64,000 nucleotides of DNA from Pseudomonas sp. S31 (GCF_016648105.1 NZ_JACVVE010000016.1:1-64000); one strand, 5' to 3'; counted from the first letter of the stretch, positions 8,785-19,687 are shown. The notes: generated by a model from the sequence alone, not told the origin. Translations and numbers: made by a program.

Positions 8785-9753
8785 TCAGTGCGTACGCGCT
8801 ACCGCAAACTCGCTCAGCTCGACCAAGGCATCCCGGTATTCGCTGGCCGGCAGCACTTCCAGGCACTCGATCGCCCGCTTGACGTACTCCCGCGCAAGCT
8901 CCGCGGTGTACTTCAGCGCACCGGATGCCTTCACCGCCTCGCGAATCTGCTCCAGGTCTTCCAGGCCACCCTTCTGGATCGCCTTGCGCACCAGCGCCGC
9001 CTGCTCCGGCGTGCCTTCGCGCATGGTGTAGATCAGCGGCAGGGTCGGCTTGCCCTCGGCCAGGTCGTCGCCGACGTTCTTGCCCAGGGCCTCGGCATCA
9101 CCTTCGTAGTCGAGCAGGTCGTCGACCAGCTGGAAGGCGACCCCCAGGTGGTCGCCGAAGGTGCGCAGGGCTTCGCGCTGCGCATCGGTACCGCCGGCCA
9201 GGGCTGCGGCGCTGTGGGTCGAGGCTTCGAACAGCATCGCGGTCTTGCCGCGGATGACGTCCATGTAGACCTCCTCGGTGGTGCTGGCATCGCGCACGCG
9301 CGACAACTGCAGTACCTCGCCCTCGGCGATCACCCGGGTGGCCTTGGAGAGGATCTGCATGACCGGCATCGAACCCAGTTCGACCATCATCTCGAACGAG
9401 CGCGAATACAGGAAGTCGCCCACCAGCACGCTTGGCGCGTTGCCCCACAGGGCATTGGCGGTGGAGCGGCCACGGCGCATGCCCGACATGTCGACCACGT
9501 CGTCGTGCAGCAGGGTGGCGGTGTGCAGGAATTCGATGGTCGCGGCCAGCAGGCGCAGGTCGTCGCCCTCGCGGCCCAGGGCCTTGCCGCACAGCAGCAC
9601 CAGCAGTGGGCGCAGGCGCTTGCCGCCAGCGGACGTGATATAGTCGCCGATCTTCGATACCAGCGGCACGCGCGAGGTCAGCTGCTTCTTGATGATCTCG
9701 TCGACGGCGCTGAAGTCGTCAGCTACCGCGCGGTAGAAGGTTTGGGGTTGCAT
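8785..9753 (-). CDS. ispB: Octaprenyl (polyprenyl) diphosphate synthase
   Basis: 322 aa trans-prenyltransferase that makes the ubiquinone side chain by adding isopentenyl diphosphate to farnesyl diphosphate. First aspartate-rich motif DDVVD at residues 84-88, second DDLLD at 211-215; KRLRPLLV and the GKT before MLF are also typical. The start chosen is MQPQTFYRA at 9753, because GGAG lies just upstream; an ATG 12 nt earlier (9765) would overlap that ribosome binding site. It is divergent from rplU-rpmA, the conserved pseudomonad arrangement. Confidence 0.95.
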   Translation of the reverse strand: MQPQTFYRAVADDFSAVDEIIKKQLTSRVPLVSKIGDYITSAGGKRLRPLLVLLCGKALGREGDDLRLLAATIEFLHTATLLHDDVVDMSGMRRGRSTANALWGNAPSVLVGDFLYSRSFEMMVELGSMPVMQILSKATRVIAEGEVLQLSRVRDASTTEEVYMDVIRGKTAMLFEASTHSAAALAGGTDAQREALRTFGDHLGVAFQLVDDLLDYEGDAEALGKNVGDDLAEGKPTLPLIYTMREGTPEQAALVRKAIQKGGLEDLEQIREAVKASGALKYTAELAREYVKRAIECLEVLPASEYRDALVELSEFAVARTH

Positions 9754-9838
9754 CGGCTGCTCCATTGAGGTTGCGCGGCATGCTAGGTCGCGGGTACCGG
9801 TGTGTCAAGGCACGCTGCCCGTGGCCCGGGGCCGCCAC

Positions 9839-9867
9839 TTGCAAGCAAAACCCGGGTTGCGTACAAT
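9839..9867 (+). promoter_or_regulatory. Sigma70 promoter of rplU-rpmA
   Basis: TTGCAA (9839-9844) and TACAAT (9862-9867) are separated by exactly 17 nt, close to the -35/-10 consensus. Transcription would start near 9874 and give a leader of about 125 nt before rplU. Confidence 0.75.
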
Positions 9868-9997
9868 CGCGCACCCTAACTTCCTGGGCAGCACCTGCCT
9901 TACGCAATTGCACCGGGCCGTTCCAGCCCAGTGCAGCCATGCCAGCCAATACTCATCATATAAAGCGCTGGGTGAGCAGGATTATCGGAGAAATACC

Positions 9998-10312
9998 ATG
10001 TCTTACGCAGTAATCGTTACCGGCGGCAAGCAGTACAAAGTCGCTGAAGGTGAATTCCTCAAGGTCGAGAAGCTGGAAGTCGCCACCGGCGAATCCGTGA
10101 CTTTCGACCGCGTTCTGCTGGTTGCCAACGGTGAAGAAGTCACCATCGGCGCACCAGTCGTCGCCGGCGCTAAAGTGGTTGCCGAAGTCGTTTCGCAAGG
10201 TCGTCACGATAAAGTACGCATCATCAAGTTCCGTCGCCGTAAGCACCACATGAAGCGTATGGGCCACCGCCAGTGGTTCACCGAGATCAAAATCACCGGT
10301 ATCCAGGCTTAA
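9998..10312 (+). CDS. rplU: 50S ribosomal protein L21
   Basis: 104 aa starting [20 protein letters not shown], the canonical L21 start. The conserved C-terminal RNA-binding segment [20 protein letters not shown] is present. It is a component of the large subunit that binds 23S rRNA. CGGAGAAA is 6 nt upstream of the ATG; longer upstream frames are not L21-like. It is co-transcribed with rpmA, 38 nt downstream. Confidence 0.98.
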   Translation: MSYAVIVTGGKQYKVAEGEFLKVEKLEVATGESVTFDRVLLVANGEEVTIGAPVVAGAKVVAEVVSQGRHDKVRIIKFRRRKHHMKRMGHRQWFTEIKITGIQA

Positions 10313-10350
10313 TCCCCTAGGTCCCCTGAATTTATTTGGAGAATTGAACC

Positions 10351-10608
10351 ATGGCTCACAAGAAGGCTGGTGGTAGTACTCGTAACGGTCGCGACTCAGA
10401 ATCGAAACGCCTTGGCGTGAAGATGTATGGCGGCCAGGTCATCAAGCCAGGCAACATCATCGTCCGTCAGCGCGGCACCGAATTCCACGCTGGCTACGGC
10501 GTTGGCATGGGCAAGGACCACACCTTGTTCGCCAAGATCGAAGGCGTGATCAAGTTCGAGAAGAAAGGCGAGTTCATGCGCCGTTACGTGAGCATCGTCG
10601 CCGCTTAA
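10351..10608 (+). CDS. rpmA: 50S ribosomal protein L27
   Basis: 85 aa. It starts [20 protein letters not shown], the conserved L27 N-terminus that reaches toward the peptidyl-transferase centre, and contains [20 protein letters not shown]. Ribosome binding site GGAGAATTG. Second gene of the rplU-rpmA operon, followed by a strong terminator. Confidence 0.98.
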
Positions 10609-10625
10609 TCGCGACGTCGCTCCAG

Positions 10626-10652
10626 AAGCCCCGTCATGCGACGGGGCTTTTT
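10626..10652 (+). terminator. Terminator of rplU-rpmA
   Basis: AAGCCCCGT and ACGGGGCTT arms with a short CATGCG loop, then TTTTT. It begins 18 nt after the rpmA stop. Confidence 0.9.
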
Positions 10653-10796
10653 CGTTTGTGGTGAGCCTCTTGCAAAGCTGTTCGTATGGGCTGCCGGCGT
10701 TGGTTTCTACGGTCGTACGGGGCCGCCGCGCTCATTTTTGCAAGAGCCTCAGGGTTTGTGTCATTCAGCTCGTCGGTCGACGAGAGGCGGTTTTAG

Positions 10797-12023
<1,227 letters not shown>

Positions 12024-12039
12024 TCGGTTGCAGTACACT

Positions 12040-12067
12040 AAACGCCGCTCACTGGAGCGGCGTTTTT
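12040..12067 (+). terminator. Terminator between obgE and proB
   Basis: AAACGCCGCTC and GAGCGGCGTTTTT form an 8-bp GC stem with an ACTG loop and a T run. Confidence 0.9.
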
Positions 12068-12108
12068 GTATCTACGGTATCTACAGATTCGACATAGGTT
12101 GGAAGAAG

Positions 12109-13227
12109 ATGCGAAGCAAGGTGACAGGCGCCAAGCGCTGGGTCGTGAAGATCGGCAGCGCCCTGCTGACGGCCGATGGCAAGGGCCTCGACCGCGGCGC
12201 CATGGCCGTTTGGGTCGAGCAGATGGTGGCATTGCGGGAAGCGGGCGTTGAACTGGTACTGGTTTCCTCCGGGGCCGTGGCCGCTGGCATGAGCCAGTTG
12301 GGCTGGACCTCGCGACCGAGCGCGATGAACGAGCTGCAGGCTGCCGCCTCGATCGGCCAGATGCGCCTGGTGCAGGCCTGGGAGTCGAGCTTCGGCGAGC
12401 ACGGCAAGCACACCGCGCAAATCCTCCTGACCCATGACGACCTGTCCGACCGCAAGCGTTACCTCAACGCCCGCAGCACCCTGCGTACCTTGGTCGACCT
12501 GGGCGTGGTGCCGGTGATCAACGAGAACGACACGGTGGTCACCGACGAGATCCGCTTCGGTGACAACGACACCCTCGCGGCGCTGGTGGCCAACCTGGTC
12601 GAGGCCGACCTGCTGGTGATTCTCACCGACCGCGACGGCATGTTCGATGCCGACCCGCGCAACAACCCCGAGGCCCAGCTGATCTACGAGGCCCGTGCCG
12701 ACGATCCGGCGCTGGACGCCGTGGCCGGCGGTACCGGTGGTGCCCTGGGCCGTGGCGGCATGCAGACCAAGCTGCGCGCCGCGCGCCTGGCCGCCCGTTC
12801 CGGTGCCCATACCATCATCATCGGTGGGCGCATCGAGCGCGTGCTCGACCGCCTCAAGGCTGGCGAGCGCCTGGGCACGTTGCTGTCGCCCGAGCGCGGC
12901 ATGCTCGCGGCGCGCAAGCAATGGCTGGCCGGCCACCTGCAGACCCGTGGCACCCTGGTGCTCGACGCCGGTGCCGTGCAGGCCCTGCGCCAGGCCAACA
13001 AGAGTCTGCTGCCGGTCGGCGTGAAGACCGTGCAGGGCAGCTTCCGCCGTGGCGAGATGGTGGTCTGCGTGGGCCCGGACGGGCTCGAAGTCGCCCGTGG
13101 CCTGGCCAACTACAGCGCCCTGGAAGCGCAGAAGATCATTGGCCAACCGTCCGATGCGATCGAGTCGGCACTGGGCTACATCGCCGAGCCGGAGCTGGTG
13201 CACCGCGACAACCTGGTGCTGGTATGA
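12109..13227 (+). CDS. proB: Glutamate 5-kinase
   Basis: 372 aa. It catalyses ATP-dependent phosphorylation of glutamate, the first step of proline synthesis. The amino-acid kinase domain (1-255) contains [26 protein letters not shown] and [14 protein letters not shown]. The C-terminal PUA domain (about 280-365) reads [20 protein letters not shown]. The ATG at 12109 follows GGAAGAAG; an upstream in-frame extension runs through the obgE terminator and is rejected. The stop overlaps the creA start (ATGA), so the two are translationally coupled. Confidence 0.97.
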   Translation: MRSKVTGAKRWVVKIGSALLTADGKGLDRGAMAVWVEQMVALREAGVELVLVSSGAVAAGMSQLGWTSRPSAMNELQAAASIGQMRLVQAWESSFGEHGKHTAQILLTHDDLSDRKRYLNARSTLRTLVDLGVVPVINENDTVVTDEIRFGDNDTLAALVANLVEADLLVILTDRDGMFDADPRNNPEAQLIYEARADDPALDAVAGGTGGALGRGGMQTKLRAARLAARSGAHTIIIGGRIERVLDRLKAGERLGTLLSPERGMLAARKQWLAGHLQTRGTLVLDAGAVQALRQANKSLLPVGVKTVQGSFRRGEMVVCVGPDGLEVARGLANYSALEAQKIIGQPSDAIESALGYIAEPELVHRDNLVLV

Positions 13228-13685
13228 AGTCGCTCAAGCGTGTGATCGCCCTGGCAGCTTTGGCGCTGCCCATGCTGGCTGGCGCCGAGGAAATCGGCCA
13301 GGTTTCCACCGTGTTCAAGTTCCTCGGGCCGAACGACCGCATCGTGGTCGAGGCGTTCGACGATCCCAAGGTCGAGGGTGTGACTTGCTACCTGTCGCGG
13401 GCCAAGACTGGCGGGGTCAAGGGTGGCTTGGGGTTGGCCGAGGACCGTGCCGAGGCCTCGATTGCCTGCCGTCAGGTCGGGCCGATCAACTTCAAGGGTG
13501 AGCTGAAGGATGGCGAGGAGGTGTTCAAGGAGCGCACCTCGCTGGTGTTCAAGACCATGCAGGTGGTGCGTTTTCTCGACAAGAAGCGCAACACGTTGGT
13601 GTACCTGGTGTACAGCGACCGCATGATCGAGGGCAGCCCGCAGAATGCGGTGACGGCGATTCCGATCCTGCCTTGGGCGCAGTGA
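13224..13685 (+). CDS. creA: CreA family exported protein
   Basis: 153 aa. Signal peptide [21 protein letters not shown]; the mature CreA domain contains [40 protein letters not shown] and [20 protein letters not shown], near-identical in pattern to E. coli CreA. The biochemical role is unknown. Despite its name it is not part of a CreBC two-component system at this locus. The start overlaps the proB stop. A REP pair follows. Confidence 0.92.
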   Translation: MKSLKRVIALAALALPMLAGAEEIGQVSTVFKFLGPNDRIVVEAFDDPKVEGVTCYLSRAKTGGVKGGLGLAEDRAEASIACRQVGPINFKGELKDGEEVFKERTSLVFKTMQVVRFLDKKRNTLVYLVYSDRMIEGSPQNAVTAIPILPWAQ

Positions 13686-13718
13686 TAGGTTTTCAGATGC
13701 TGGGAGGCCTTTGGCCTC

Positions 13719-13786
13719 CATCGCGGCGCAAGGCCGCTCCTACAGGGGAATGCATATCCCTGTAGGAGCGGCCTTGTGCCGCGATG
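13719..13786. repeat. REP inverted pair between creA and the mks operon
   Basis: About 29-nt arms (CATCGCGGCGCAAGGCCGCT then CCTACAGGG) in inverted orientation with a 10-nt centre and one or two mismatches. It lies between convergent creA and mksB. Confidence 0.88.
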
Positions 13787-13810
13787 GGCCGCAAAGCGGC
13801 CCCGGCTATC

Positions 13811-16642
13811 TCAAGCCAACTCTTCAGCCTCATCCTCACGCACGATCGCCTTCACCTCATCCAGACGGCTGATGAACTTCCAGTCCGCTTCGTCGATGTA
13901 GATGCCATTCGGCCCGCTGCCACCTTCCAGGTCGATCGCCACCCGCGCCGACACCTGCGGCTTGACGCTCGCCAGGATCGGCACGAAGCCCAGCTGCAGG
14001 CTGGTTTCCAGCAGTGCCGCCTGGTTGCGTTCGTCGATGTCCGCGGCCTCGTCGAGGTAGTAGGGCAGGCGAATACGCCCGGCCAGGTCGCGGTCCATCA
14101 GGTGCAGCAACAGGTACATGTTGGTCAGCGCCTTGATGGTCATGGTGGTGCCGTTGGACGCGGCGCCGTCGATGTCGGCGTGGATCACCGGCTGGCTATT
14201 GATCTTGGTGATCTCGAAGGCCAGCTCGAACAGGTCCTTGAGGCCCAGCTGGTTGTGGTTGGCCGCCACCAGCCGTGCCAGGTATTCCTTGGCCTCTTCG
14301 TTCTTGTGATCCTGCTCGGCACTCTGGGTCAGGTCGAACACCGACAGGGTCTCGCCTTCCTCGTACTGGCCAGCGCTGTGGATGATCTGGTCGATGTGCT
14401 TGAGCGCTTCCTTGTTCGGCGCCAGGACCACGCGGAAGCTTTCCAGGTTGGACACCTGGCGCTTGTTGATCTCGCGGTTGAACAGCGCCAGCTGGTGCTC
14501 GAGGCTGTCGTAGTCGCTGCGGATGTTGCGCAGGGTCCGGGCGATGTCGGTCACTGCGGCGCGGCGCGCCTTGGCCAGGGTCAGGGCCTCGTCGGTGCGG
14601 TGGGCATAGGCGTTCACCAGCAGCTGCAGGCGGCGCTCCATGTCGTCTTCGCTGTCGAACTTGGCCACGCCCTTTAGGCGCACCTGGGCGTACAGCGCCT
14701 CGATCTGGTTGTCGACCCGCTGCAGGCTCTGCCAGGCGTCCTGGTAGTCGTTGAGCAGCGGCAGCAGGTTGTCCATCGAGTCGTCGATGGCTTCCATGAA
14801 CGGCGTGCCGAACGGCAGGTCGGCCGGCAGCAGCTGGCGGCGGCGCAGGGCGTCTTCGAGGGTGCGTTGCTTGGCTTCGAGGTCGGCGATCTGGCGGCCC
14901 ACCAGCTGCAGCTTGGCCGACAGCTGCTGGACGCGCTCGGTGAAGGCGTCGCTGGAGCGCTTGAGTTCGTCCTGGGCGGCTTCCAGTTGCGCCAGTTGCT
15001 CGAGCTTCTCCGGCTCTTCGGCCGACAAAGTCTCGCTGCGGCGGTAGTCTTCCAGGGCTTTCTGCGCGTCCAGCACCTGCTGGTACAGCGCTTCGGTCTG
15101 GGCCTTGGAGGCGGTGCGGTCCGCGGCGACCGACTGCTGGGTCTTGAGCTGCTTGAGCTCTTTCTCCAGGCGCTCCTTCTGGTCGCGCAGGGCGGCGCGG
15201 TCGGCCAGGGCCTGCAGCGCCGGCGGGTCGATGTGCGACAGGTCGATGGAGATGCCTGGCGCCTCGAAGCGTTCGCCCTTGAAGCTGTCGAGCACCGCCT
15301 CGAGGGATTTCACCCACAGGTCGCTGTCGTCCAGTTCGATGCCGCGATCACCCAGCGGCAGGCTGAACAGCGCGCCGTTGAACAGGCGCATCAGGCGGTC
15401 GACGTCTTGTTGCGAGAACTCTTCGCGCAGGCGGGCGTAGCTGTTGTTGTCGGCGTGGTCGAGCTGCTGCTTGACCTGCTTGACGCGTTTTTCCAGGTCG
15501 CGCACACGCTCGTCGAGGTCTTCGGCAGAGAACTGCCGTGACTGGGCGAGGGCACCGGCCAGCTCGTCGTGGGCGTCCTTGGCCGCCAGCAGTGCCTGTT
15601 CCAGCACCTTGGCGTCCTCGACCAGGGCGAAGCGGTGCTTGAGCACCGACAGCTCGCCAAGCCAGCGCTGGATGCCGGTGATCTCACGCTCCAGGCGCAT
15701 CAGCTCCTGGGTGCCGCCGCGTTGGTCGTTCTGCAGGCGGTCCTGCTCGCCGCGGAAGTGCTCGGCCTGGATGACCAGCTCTTCCTTGCGCGCCATGGCG
15801 TATTCCTGCCAGGTACCCAACAGGTTGTCGAGCACGGGCGAGAGACGGTGCAGCTTGCCGCGCAGAATGTCGCGCTGGGCCACGCCGCCGGCCAGGGCCT
15901 CGACCAATGGGCCTGCGGCGACCAGGGCGTTGTAGTCCTGCTCCATGCGGCGCACGTCGCGGAAGGCCTCCTCGCAGGCGGCGATGTAGTCGACGCTGCC
16001 CGAGCGCAGGCTGTGCTCGAAGGCGTCGAGGAACAGCTGCTTGAGCTTGGCGGCGGTGATCTCACGCATGTGCAGCAGGTTGATGAACAGCGCGCGGAAG
16101 GTCTTCAAGCTCTGCTCGCTGGTCGAGCGCAGCGGAATCAGGGTCAGGTCCAGCGGCACCGAGGTGTGGCCGCCGACCAGCAGCCGGCGCAGTTCGTCCG
16201 GCTTGAGCTCGTAGGCCTTCAGGCCCAGGCGCTCGAGGTTGGTGAACAACTCCTTCTGGCGCAGGCAGGTGTCGTTCTTCTGGTAGTGGGCCAGGTCCAG
16301 TTCGCCCTTGTAGGCGAAGAACTGGTGGCCGAAGCCGCCACCGGGGCCGCGACCGACCACGCCGATCACGTGCGGGCCGTGGGGCAGGTTCAGCTCGCAG
16401 AGAATGTACGAAGTGTCGCTGGCGAAATAGAACCGGCGCGATTGCTCCAGGCTGTACTTGCCGAAGCTCATGTCGGACATGCGCGCCAGGATCGGGAACT
16501 GCAAGGCGTTGATCGATGCCGATTTACCCAGGTTGTTGGCGCCGTAGACCGACAGCGGGTGCTCCAGGGGGAACAGGCCGAGGCTGTAGCCGGCGGTGTT
16601 GAGCAGTGCGAAGCGGCGGATGCCGTAGCGTTCCTGGCTCAT
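13811..16642 (-). CDS. mksB: SMC-like ATPase of the Mks condensin (MksB)
   Basis: 943 aa. Walker A GANNLGKS at residues 34-41; long coiled coils (about 250-420 and 480-780, heptad-rich with ERLEKELKQLKTQ and LEKRVKQVKQQLDHADN) around a hinge; C-terminal Walker B YYLDEAADID near residue 861. This is an SMC architecture shorter than MukB, as expected for MksB. The complex organises chromosomal DNA. It is third in the mksF-mksE-mksB operon and its ATG overlaps the mksE stop. No JetD/MksG nuclease follows, so the set looks like a chromosome condensin rather than a Wadjet plasmid-defence system. Some databases swap the subunit letters. Confidence 0.9.
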   Translation of the reverse strand: MSQERYGIRRFALLNTAGYSLGLFPLEHPLSVYGANNLGKSASINALQFPILARMSDMSFGKYSLEQSRRFYFASDTSYILCELNLPHGPHVIGVVGRGPGGGFGHQFFAYKGELDLAHYQKNDTCLRQKELFTNLERLGLKAYELKPDELRRLLVGGHTSVPLDLTLIPLRSTSEQSLKTFRALFINLLHMREITAAKLKQLFLDAFEHSLRSGSVDYIAACEEAFRDVRRMEQDYNALVAAGPLVEALAGGVAQRDILRGKLHRLSPVLDNLLGTWQEYAMARKEELVIQAEHFRGEQDRLQNDQRGGTQELMRLEREITGIQRWLGELSVLKHRFALVEDAKVLEQALLAAKDAHDELAGALAQSRQFSAEDLDERVRDLEKRVKQVKQQLDHADNNSYARLREEFSQQDVDRLMRLFNGALFSLPLGDRGIELDDSDLWVKSLEAVLDSFKGERFEAPGISIDLSHIDPPALQALADRAALRDQKERLEKELKQLKTQQSVAADRTASKAQTEALYQQVLDAQKALEDYRRSETLSAEEPEKLEQLAQLEAAQDELKRSSDAFTERVQQLSAKLQLVGRQIADLEAKQRTLEDALRRRQLLPADLPFGTPFMEAIDDSMDNLLPLLNDYQDAWQSLQRVDNQIEALYAQVRLKGVAKFDSEDDMERRLQLLVNAYAHRTDEALTLAKARRAAVTDIARTLRNIRSDYDSLEHQLALFNREINKRQVSNLESFRVVLAPNKEALKHIDQIIHSAGQYEEGETLSVFDLTQSAEQDHKNEEAKEYLARLVAANHNQLGLKDLFELAFEITKINSQPVIHADIDGAASNGTTMTIKALTNMYLLLHLMDRDLAGRIRLPYYLDEAADIDERNQAALLETSLQLGFVPILASVKPQVSARVAIDLEGGSGPNGIYIDEADWKFISRLDEVKAIVREDEAEELA

Positions 16643-17346
16643 GCGTCAATCTCCTGTTGCTCTTCGCGAATCGCCCGGGCCAGGGCGTCCTCTTCGCTTT
16701 CTTCGCCCTCGAACGGGCTGAGGTCGAGCGGGTCGTCGGTACGGTTGAGTTGTTCGGGGCTTTCTTCCTCCACCAGCACCGGGGTTGGCAGTGGCAGGTC
16801 GCTGTGCAGGCTGGCAGCCAGGTCGCGGTCCTGCTGCACCGACAGGCACACATCGAGGAACCGGTGCATCGGCGGCAGGAAGCGGTAGATGCCGCCTTCT
16901 TCGTGGGCGAAGCCGAGCTGGGTCATGCGGCGCATGATCTTTTCTTCCAGCTCGTCGACGGTCTGCACTTCGGCCTGCAGGAACAGGTCGCGGTACTTGT
17001 CCAGTAGCGAAGGCAGCTCGTCGCGGCCGATGCTGCCGCCGTCGAGCACGGCCATCGGGTCGCGGCCCTGGTCGGCCAGGTGCTCGACCAGGATGAAGGT
17101 GAACAGCGACAGGCGCTGTGCGGTCTTGTTGACCTGCGCGGCGGCCTGCTCGGGGACGAAGTAGTAGAAGCCGCGGGTGTCGCACACCAGCTCGAAGCCC
17201 AGGGCCTTGAACAGGGTGCGGTACTGGTCCTGGAAGTTCGACAGCTGGGCGTACATTTCAGGGTCGCGGCGGCTGACGTGGAAGCCCTTGAACAGCTCGC
17301 GGAAGATCGGCGCGAGCTGGGGCAGTTCGGAGAGATCAAGATGCAT
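16639..17346 (-). CDS. mksE: Kite-type condensin subunit MksE
   Basis: 235 aa starting MHLDLSELPQLAPIFRELFK. Winged-helix-like segments follow: LFTFILVEHLADQGRDP and LDELEEKIMRRMTQLGFAHEEGGIYRFLPP. The tail is acidic (EGEESEEDALARAIREEQQE). MksE is the dimeric kite protein that binds the kleisin MksF. The start overlaps the mksF end by 11 nt, and the TGA overlaps the mksB ATG. Size and position between kleisin and SMC genes fix the identity. Confidence 0.88.
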   Translation of the reverse strand: MHLDLSELPQLAPIFRELFKGFHVSRRDPEMYAQLSNFQDQYRTLFKALGFELVCDTRGFYYFVPEQAAAQVNKTAQRLSLFTFILVEHLADQGRDPMAVLDGGSIGRDELPSLLDKYRDLFLQAEVQTVDELEEKIMRRMTQLGFAHEEGGIYRFLPPMHRFLDVCLSVQQDRDLAASLHSDLPLPTPVLVEEESPEQLNRTDDPLDLSPFEGEESEEDALARAIREEQQEIDA

Positions 17347-18613
17347 TGGCTGGGCTCGCGTTGGTTTCAGGTTGCGCTTCGCGGCTGGACGTCAGGGCGA
17401 AGGAGCGCAGGCTGACCAGGTGTTCCTGGGTGCTGTACTCGCGGCGCTCGAGGCGCTCGCGCTTGAAGCGTTTCTCACGCGACAGGCGCGAGAACCAGTA
17501 CAGCAATTCGTCGGTGGCGCCCTCGGGCTCCTGGTCCAGCAGCCAGACCATCAGGTCGGGCAGCGGCAGGGCGTCCTCGCAGCGCTCGAGCATTTCCTTG
17601 ACCGTGCGCGGCGCGCGCGGCAGGGGGCCTTTCTGGGCCTTGTGCGCCTTGGGGAAGCGCGCCGGCTTGGGCTCGAAGCGGGCCAGGGCGTAGACGTACG
17701 CCTCGACCTGGCTGGCGCTGCCGAGGAAGGTGCTCTGCGGGCGGGTGAACAGCGGCATGGCGGCCTGTGGCACGGCGTCGATGCCCTTGCGCCGGATCAC
17801 CGACAGGGCCAGCGCGGCGCCACGGGTCACGGCGTTGTGCCGGCGCGCTTCCTCGCGCAACGGCAGCAGCAGTTCGCGGGCATGGCGCAGGGTCAGCTGG
17901 GCGCTGGTCTGCATTTCGAGGATGCGCGCATGGGTGCGCAGCAGCATGTCGTCGTCGACCAGGTGGCCCAGGCGGGCCTGCTCGCCGAGCAGTTTCAGCA
18001 GCACGGTCTCGACCTTGCGCACGCCCTGCTCGAAGGCGCCGTCGGCGTTGACCAGCTGGATCATCGGCTCGACGTACTCATCCCAGGTGGCCAGGACTTC
18101 TGCATAGCGCTGGCGCAGCGGGATCTGCCGGTTGCTGGTCTTGGCCCGCTCGGCCACGGCGACCAGGGCCTGTTCGTCGTTGTCGAGCTTCTTGAGCACG
18201 TCGCGCACGCGCATGTCGAGCAGGCGCAGCTGGCGCGCCAGGTCGTCGCTGTCGCGGTTGTCGAAGGCGTCCTGGATATGCCCGGCCAGGCGCTCGAGGT
18301 GGCGCAGGTAGGCTTCGATCTCCAGGCACAGGCCCAGGCGGTGTTCGCGGCGCAGGTAGGCGAGGAAGTCGTGGATCTGGGCATTGAGCTCGAAGCGGTT
18401 CGGGCTCTTGGCCACCGGCACGAGGATGTCCAGGCGGATCCACACATCGAGCAGCTGGGTGATGTCCTGCGGGGTGCTTTCCACCTGCTGGCGGCCCAGT
18501 TGCTGGCGCAGCTCGACCAGGCTCAGGGTGCCCTGGTCGAAACGCTCGCACAGCGGCTCGATGAGGGCCCAGTGTTCGGCTAGGGCGCGCAGGACGCGCT
18601 TGGGTTCGATCAT
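17336..18613 (-). CDS. mksF: Kleisin-like condensin subunit MksF
   Basis: 425 aa, first gene of the operon. Chosen start MIEPKRVLRALAEHWALIEP at 18613; an in-frame ATG 45 nt upstream would add a non-conserved stretch. N-terminal winged helix (GTLSLVELRQQLGRQQVEST, DVWIRLDILVP), then helical bundles (LDMRVRDVLKKLDNDEQAL) and a C-terminal winged helix near MVWLLDQEPEGATDELLYWF. This matches the MukF/MksF layout, bridging the two heads of the SMC dimer. Confidence 0.88.
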   Translation of the reverse strand: MIEPKRVLRALAEHWALIEPLCERFDQGTLSLVELRQQLGRQQVESTPQDITQLLDVWIRLDILVPVAKSPNRFELNAQIHDFLAYLRREHRLGLCLEIEAYLRHLERLAGHIQDAFDNRDSDDLARQLRLLDMRVRDVLKKLDNDEQALVAVAERAKTSNRQIPLRQRYAEVLATWDEYVEPMIQLVNADGAFEQGVRKVETVLLKLLGEQARLGHLVDDDMLLRTHARILEMQTSAQLTLRHARELLLPLREEARRHNAVTRGAALALSVIRRKGIDAVPQAAMPLFTRPQSTFLGSASQVEAYVYALARFEPKPARFPKAHKAQKGPLPRAPRTVKEMLERCEDALPLPDLMVWLLDQEPEGATDELLYWFSRLSREKRFKRERLERREYSTQEHLVSLRSFALTSSREAQPETNASPANAS

Positions 18614-18732
18614 TGGCGTCGACTCGTTGCCAAGTAAAAGGGGGCGATTGTACTGCATCCTAGGGGGAGGATTTCACCCCTTGGTCTGTAATGAGGCATA
18701 ACCCTCGCTGCGGTGGGGGATTTGCTGGCCTT

Positions 18733-18797
18733 TTCGCGGGTAAACCCGCTCCTACAGGCTGTGCGCAGATCCCTGTAGGAGCGGGTTTACCCGCGAA
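18733..18797. repeat. REP inverted pair upstream of mksF
   Basis: TTCGCGGGTAAACCCGCTCC-type arms at 18733-18758 and 18772-18797 in inverted orientation, in the gap between divergent mksF and holD. Confidence 0.9.
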
Positions 18798-18898
18798 TAG
18801 GCCGGTCCAGGCAGCAATTTTCTGCCGACCTGTTGCGGCGCTGGCCCTCCAACGGCGTTAGAATGCCCGACTGACTTCACCCCCCGGATACCCGTGCC

Positions 18899-19687
18899 TT
18901 GCTAACCGAGCCCCGCCGCCGCGCCTACCTTTCCGCCATGCAAGTGGTGCATTGGCTGCCGCGTGCCGAACTGCCGTTCGCTGCGCCCTCGCGCCCCGAG
19001 CTGCTGCTGCCTCAGGCACCGGTCGAGGAGATCGATTTCGAGCCTCGGCCAGCGGCGCCCGTCGCCAGCGAGGCAGCGGTCGCGCCGCAGGCGCGTTCCG
19101 TGGAGCGTCCGAAGATCGAGGTCCCGCGCCCTGCCAGCCTGGCCAAGCCCGCTGCCAAGGTGGCCGAGGCCGAGCAGGAGGCCCCCGCCCCACGCCCAGC
19201 CCCGGTGCCGCCACCGCGCTTCGCCTTGCAGCTTTTGCGTGCCGGGCGTTGCCTGCTGCTGGTGGAGCTCGCCACCGGCCAGCCGTTCCAGAGCCGCGAC
19301 CCGTCCTACCTGCTGCTCAAGGACATGCTGCGCGCCGCCGGCCTGCCCGATGCCCCGCAGATCATCGGCGAGCCGGTGCGTTGGCCGTTGCTGGTGCGTG
19401 GCAACATGGACCAGGGCCCGGATGCGGCCCGTGATTTTGTCCAGGGCTTCATCCAGGCGCGCCTGGAAGAGTCGCCCAGTGCCTGCCTGTGGCTGATCGG
19501 TCTGCCGGCCCTGCGCTTTGCCGGCAATGTCGAGGCCGAGGCCTACTACCAAGAACTCAAGGTCGACGGCCTCGGCGATGCCTGGGCCGTGCCAGGCCTT
19601 GAACTGTTGATGGACGAGCCGCAGCGCAAGGCGGACGTCTGGAAAGCCATGCGCCAGCTGATGGCGCGCTGGAAGAGCGTTGAATGA
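18899..19687 (+). CDS. holD: Cryptic psi subunit of DNA polymerase III (HolD-type)
   Basis: 262 aa. The N-terminus LTEPRRRAYLSAMQVVHWLP follows the pattern of the E. coli psi clamp-loader peptide (RRDWQLQQLGITQW), then comes a proline/alanine-rich linker (about 25-105) and a globular C-terminal domain (FALQLLRAGRCLLLVELATG to the end). It lies directly upstream of rimI with an ATGA overlap, as holD does in E. coli. P. aeruginosa PA4679 in the same place was shown to be psi (established knowledge). The start is TTG at 18899; the first ATG (18938) would remove the DnaX-binding peptide. The proline-rich linker often causes misannotation as TonB; there is no membrane segment. Confidence 0.75.
   Translation: MLTEPRRRAYLSAMQVVHWLPRAELPFAAPSRPELLLPQAPVEEIDFEPRPAAPVASEAAVAPQARSVERPKIEVPRPASLAKPAAKVAEAEQEAPAPRPAPVPPPRFALQLLRAGRCLLLVELATGQPFQSRDPSYLLLKDMLRAAGLPDAPQIIGEPVRWPLLVRGNMDQGPDAARDFVQGFIQARLEESPSACLWLIGLPALRFAGNVEAEAYYQELKVDGLGDAWAVPGLELLMDEPQRKADVWKAMRQLMARWKSVE

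Noticed and set aside
13811-18613. Wadjet (JetABCD) plasmid-defence system
   Set aside because: The JetD/MksG nuclease gene is absent from the operon and its surroundings.
18899-19687. TonB energy transducer
   Set aside because: Proline-rich stretch only; no N-terminal membrane anchor, and the rimI linkage and N-terminal peptide fit psi.
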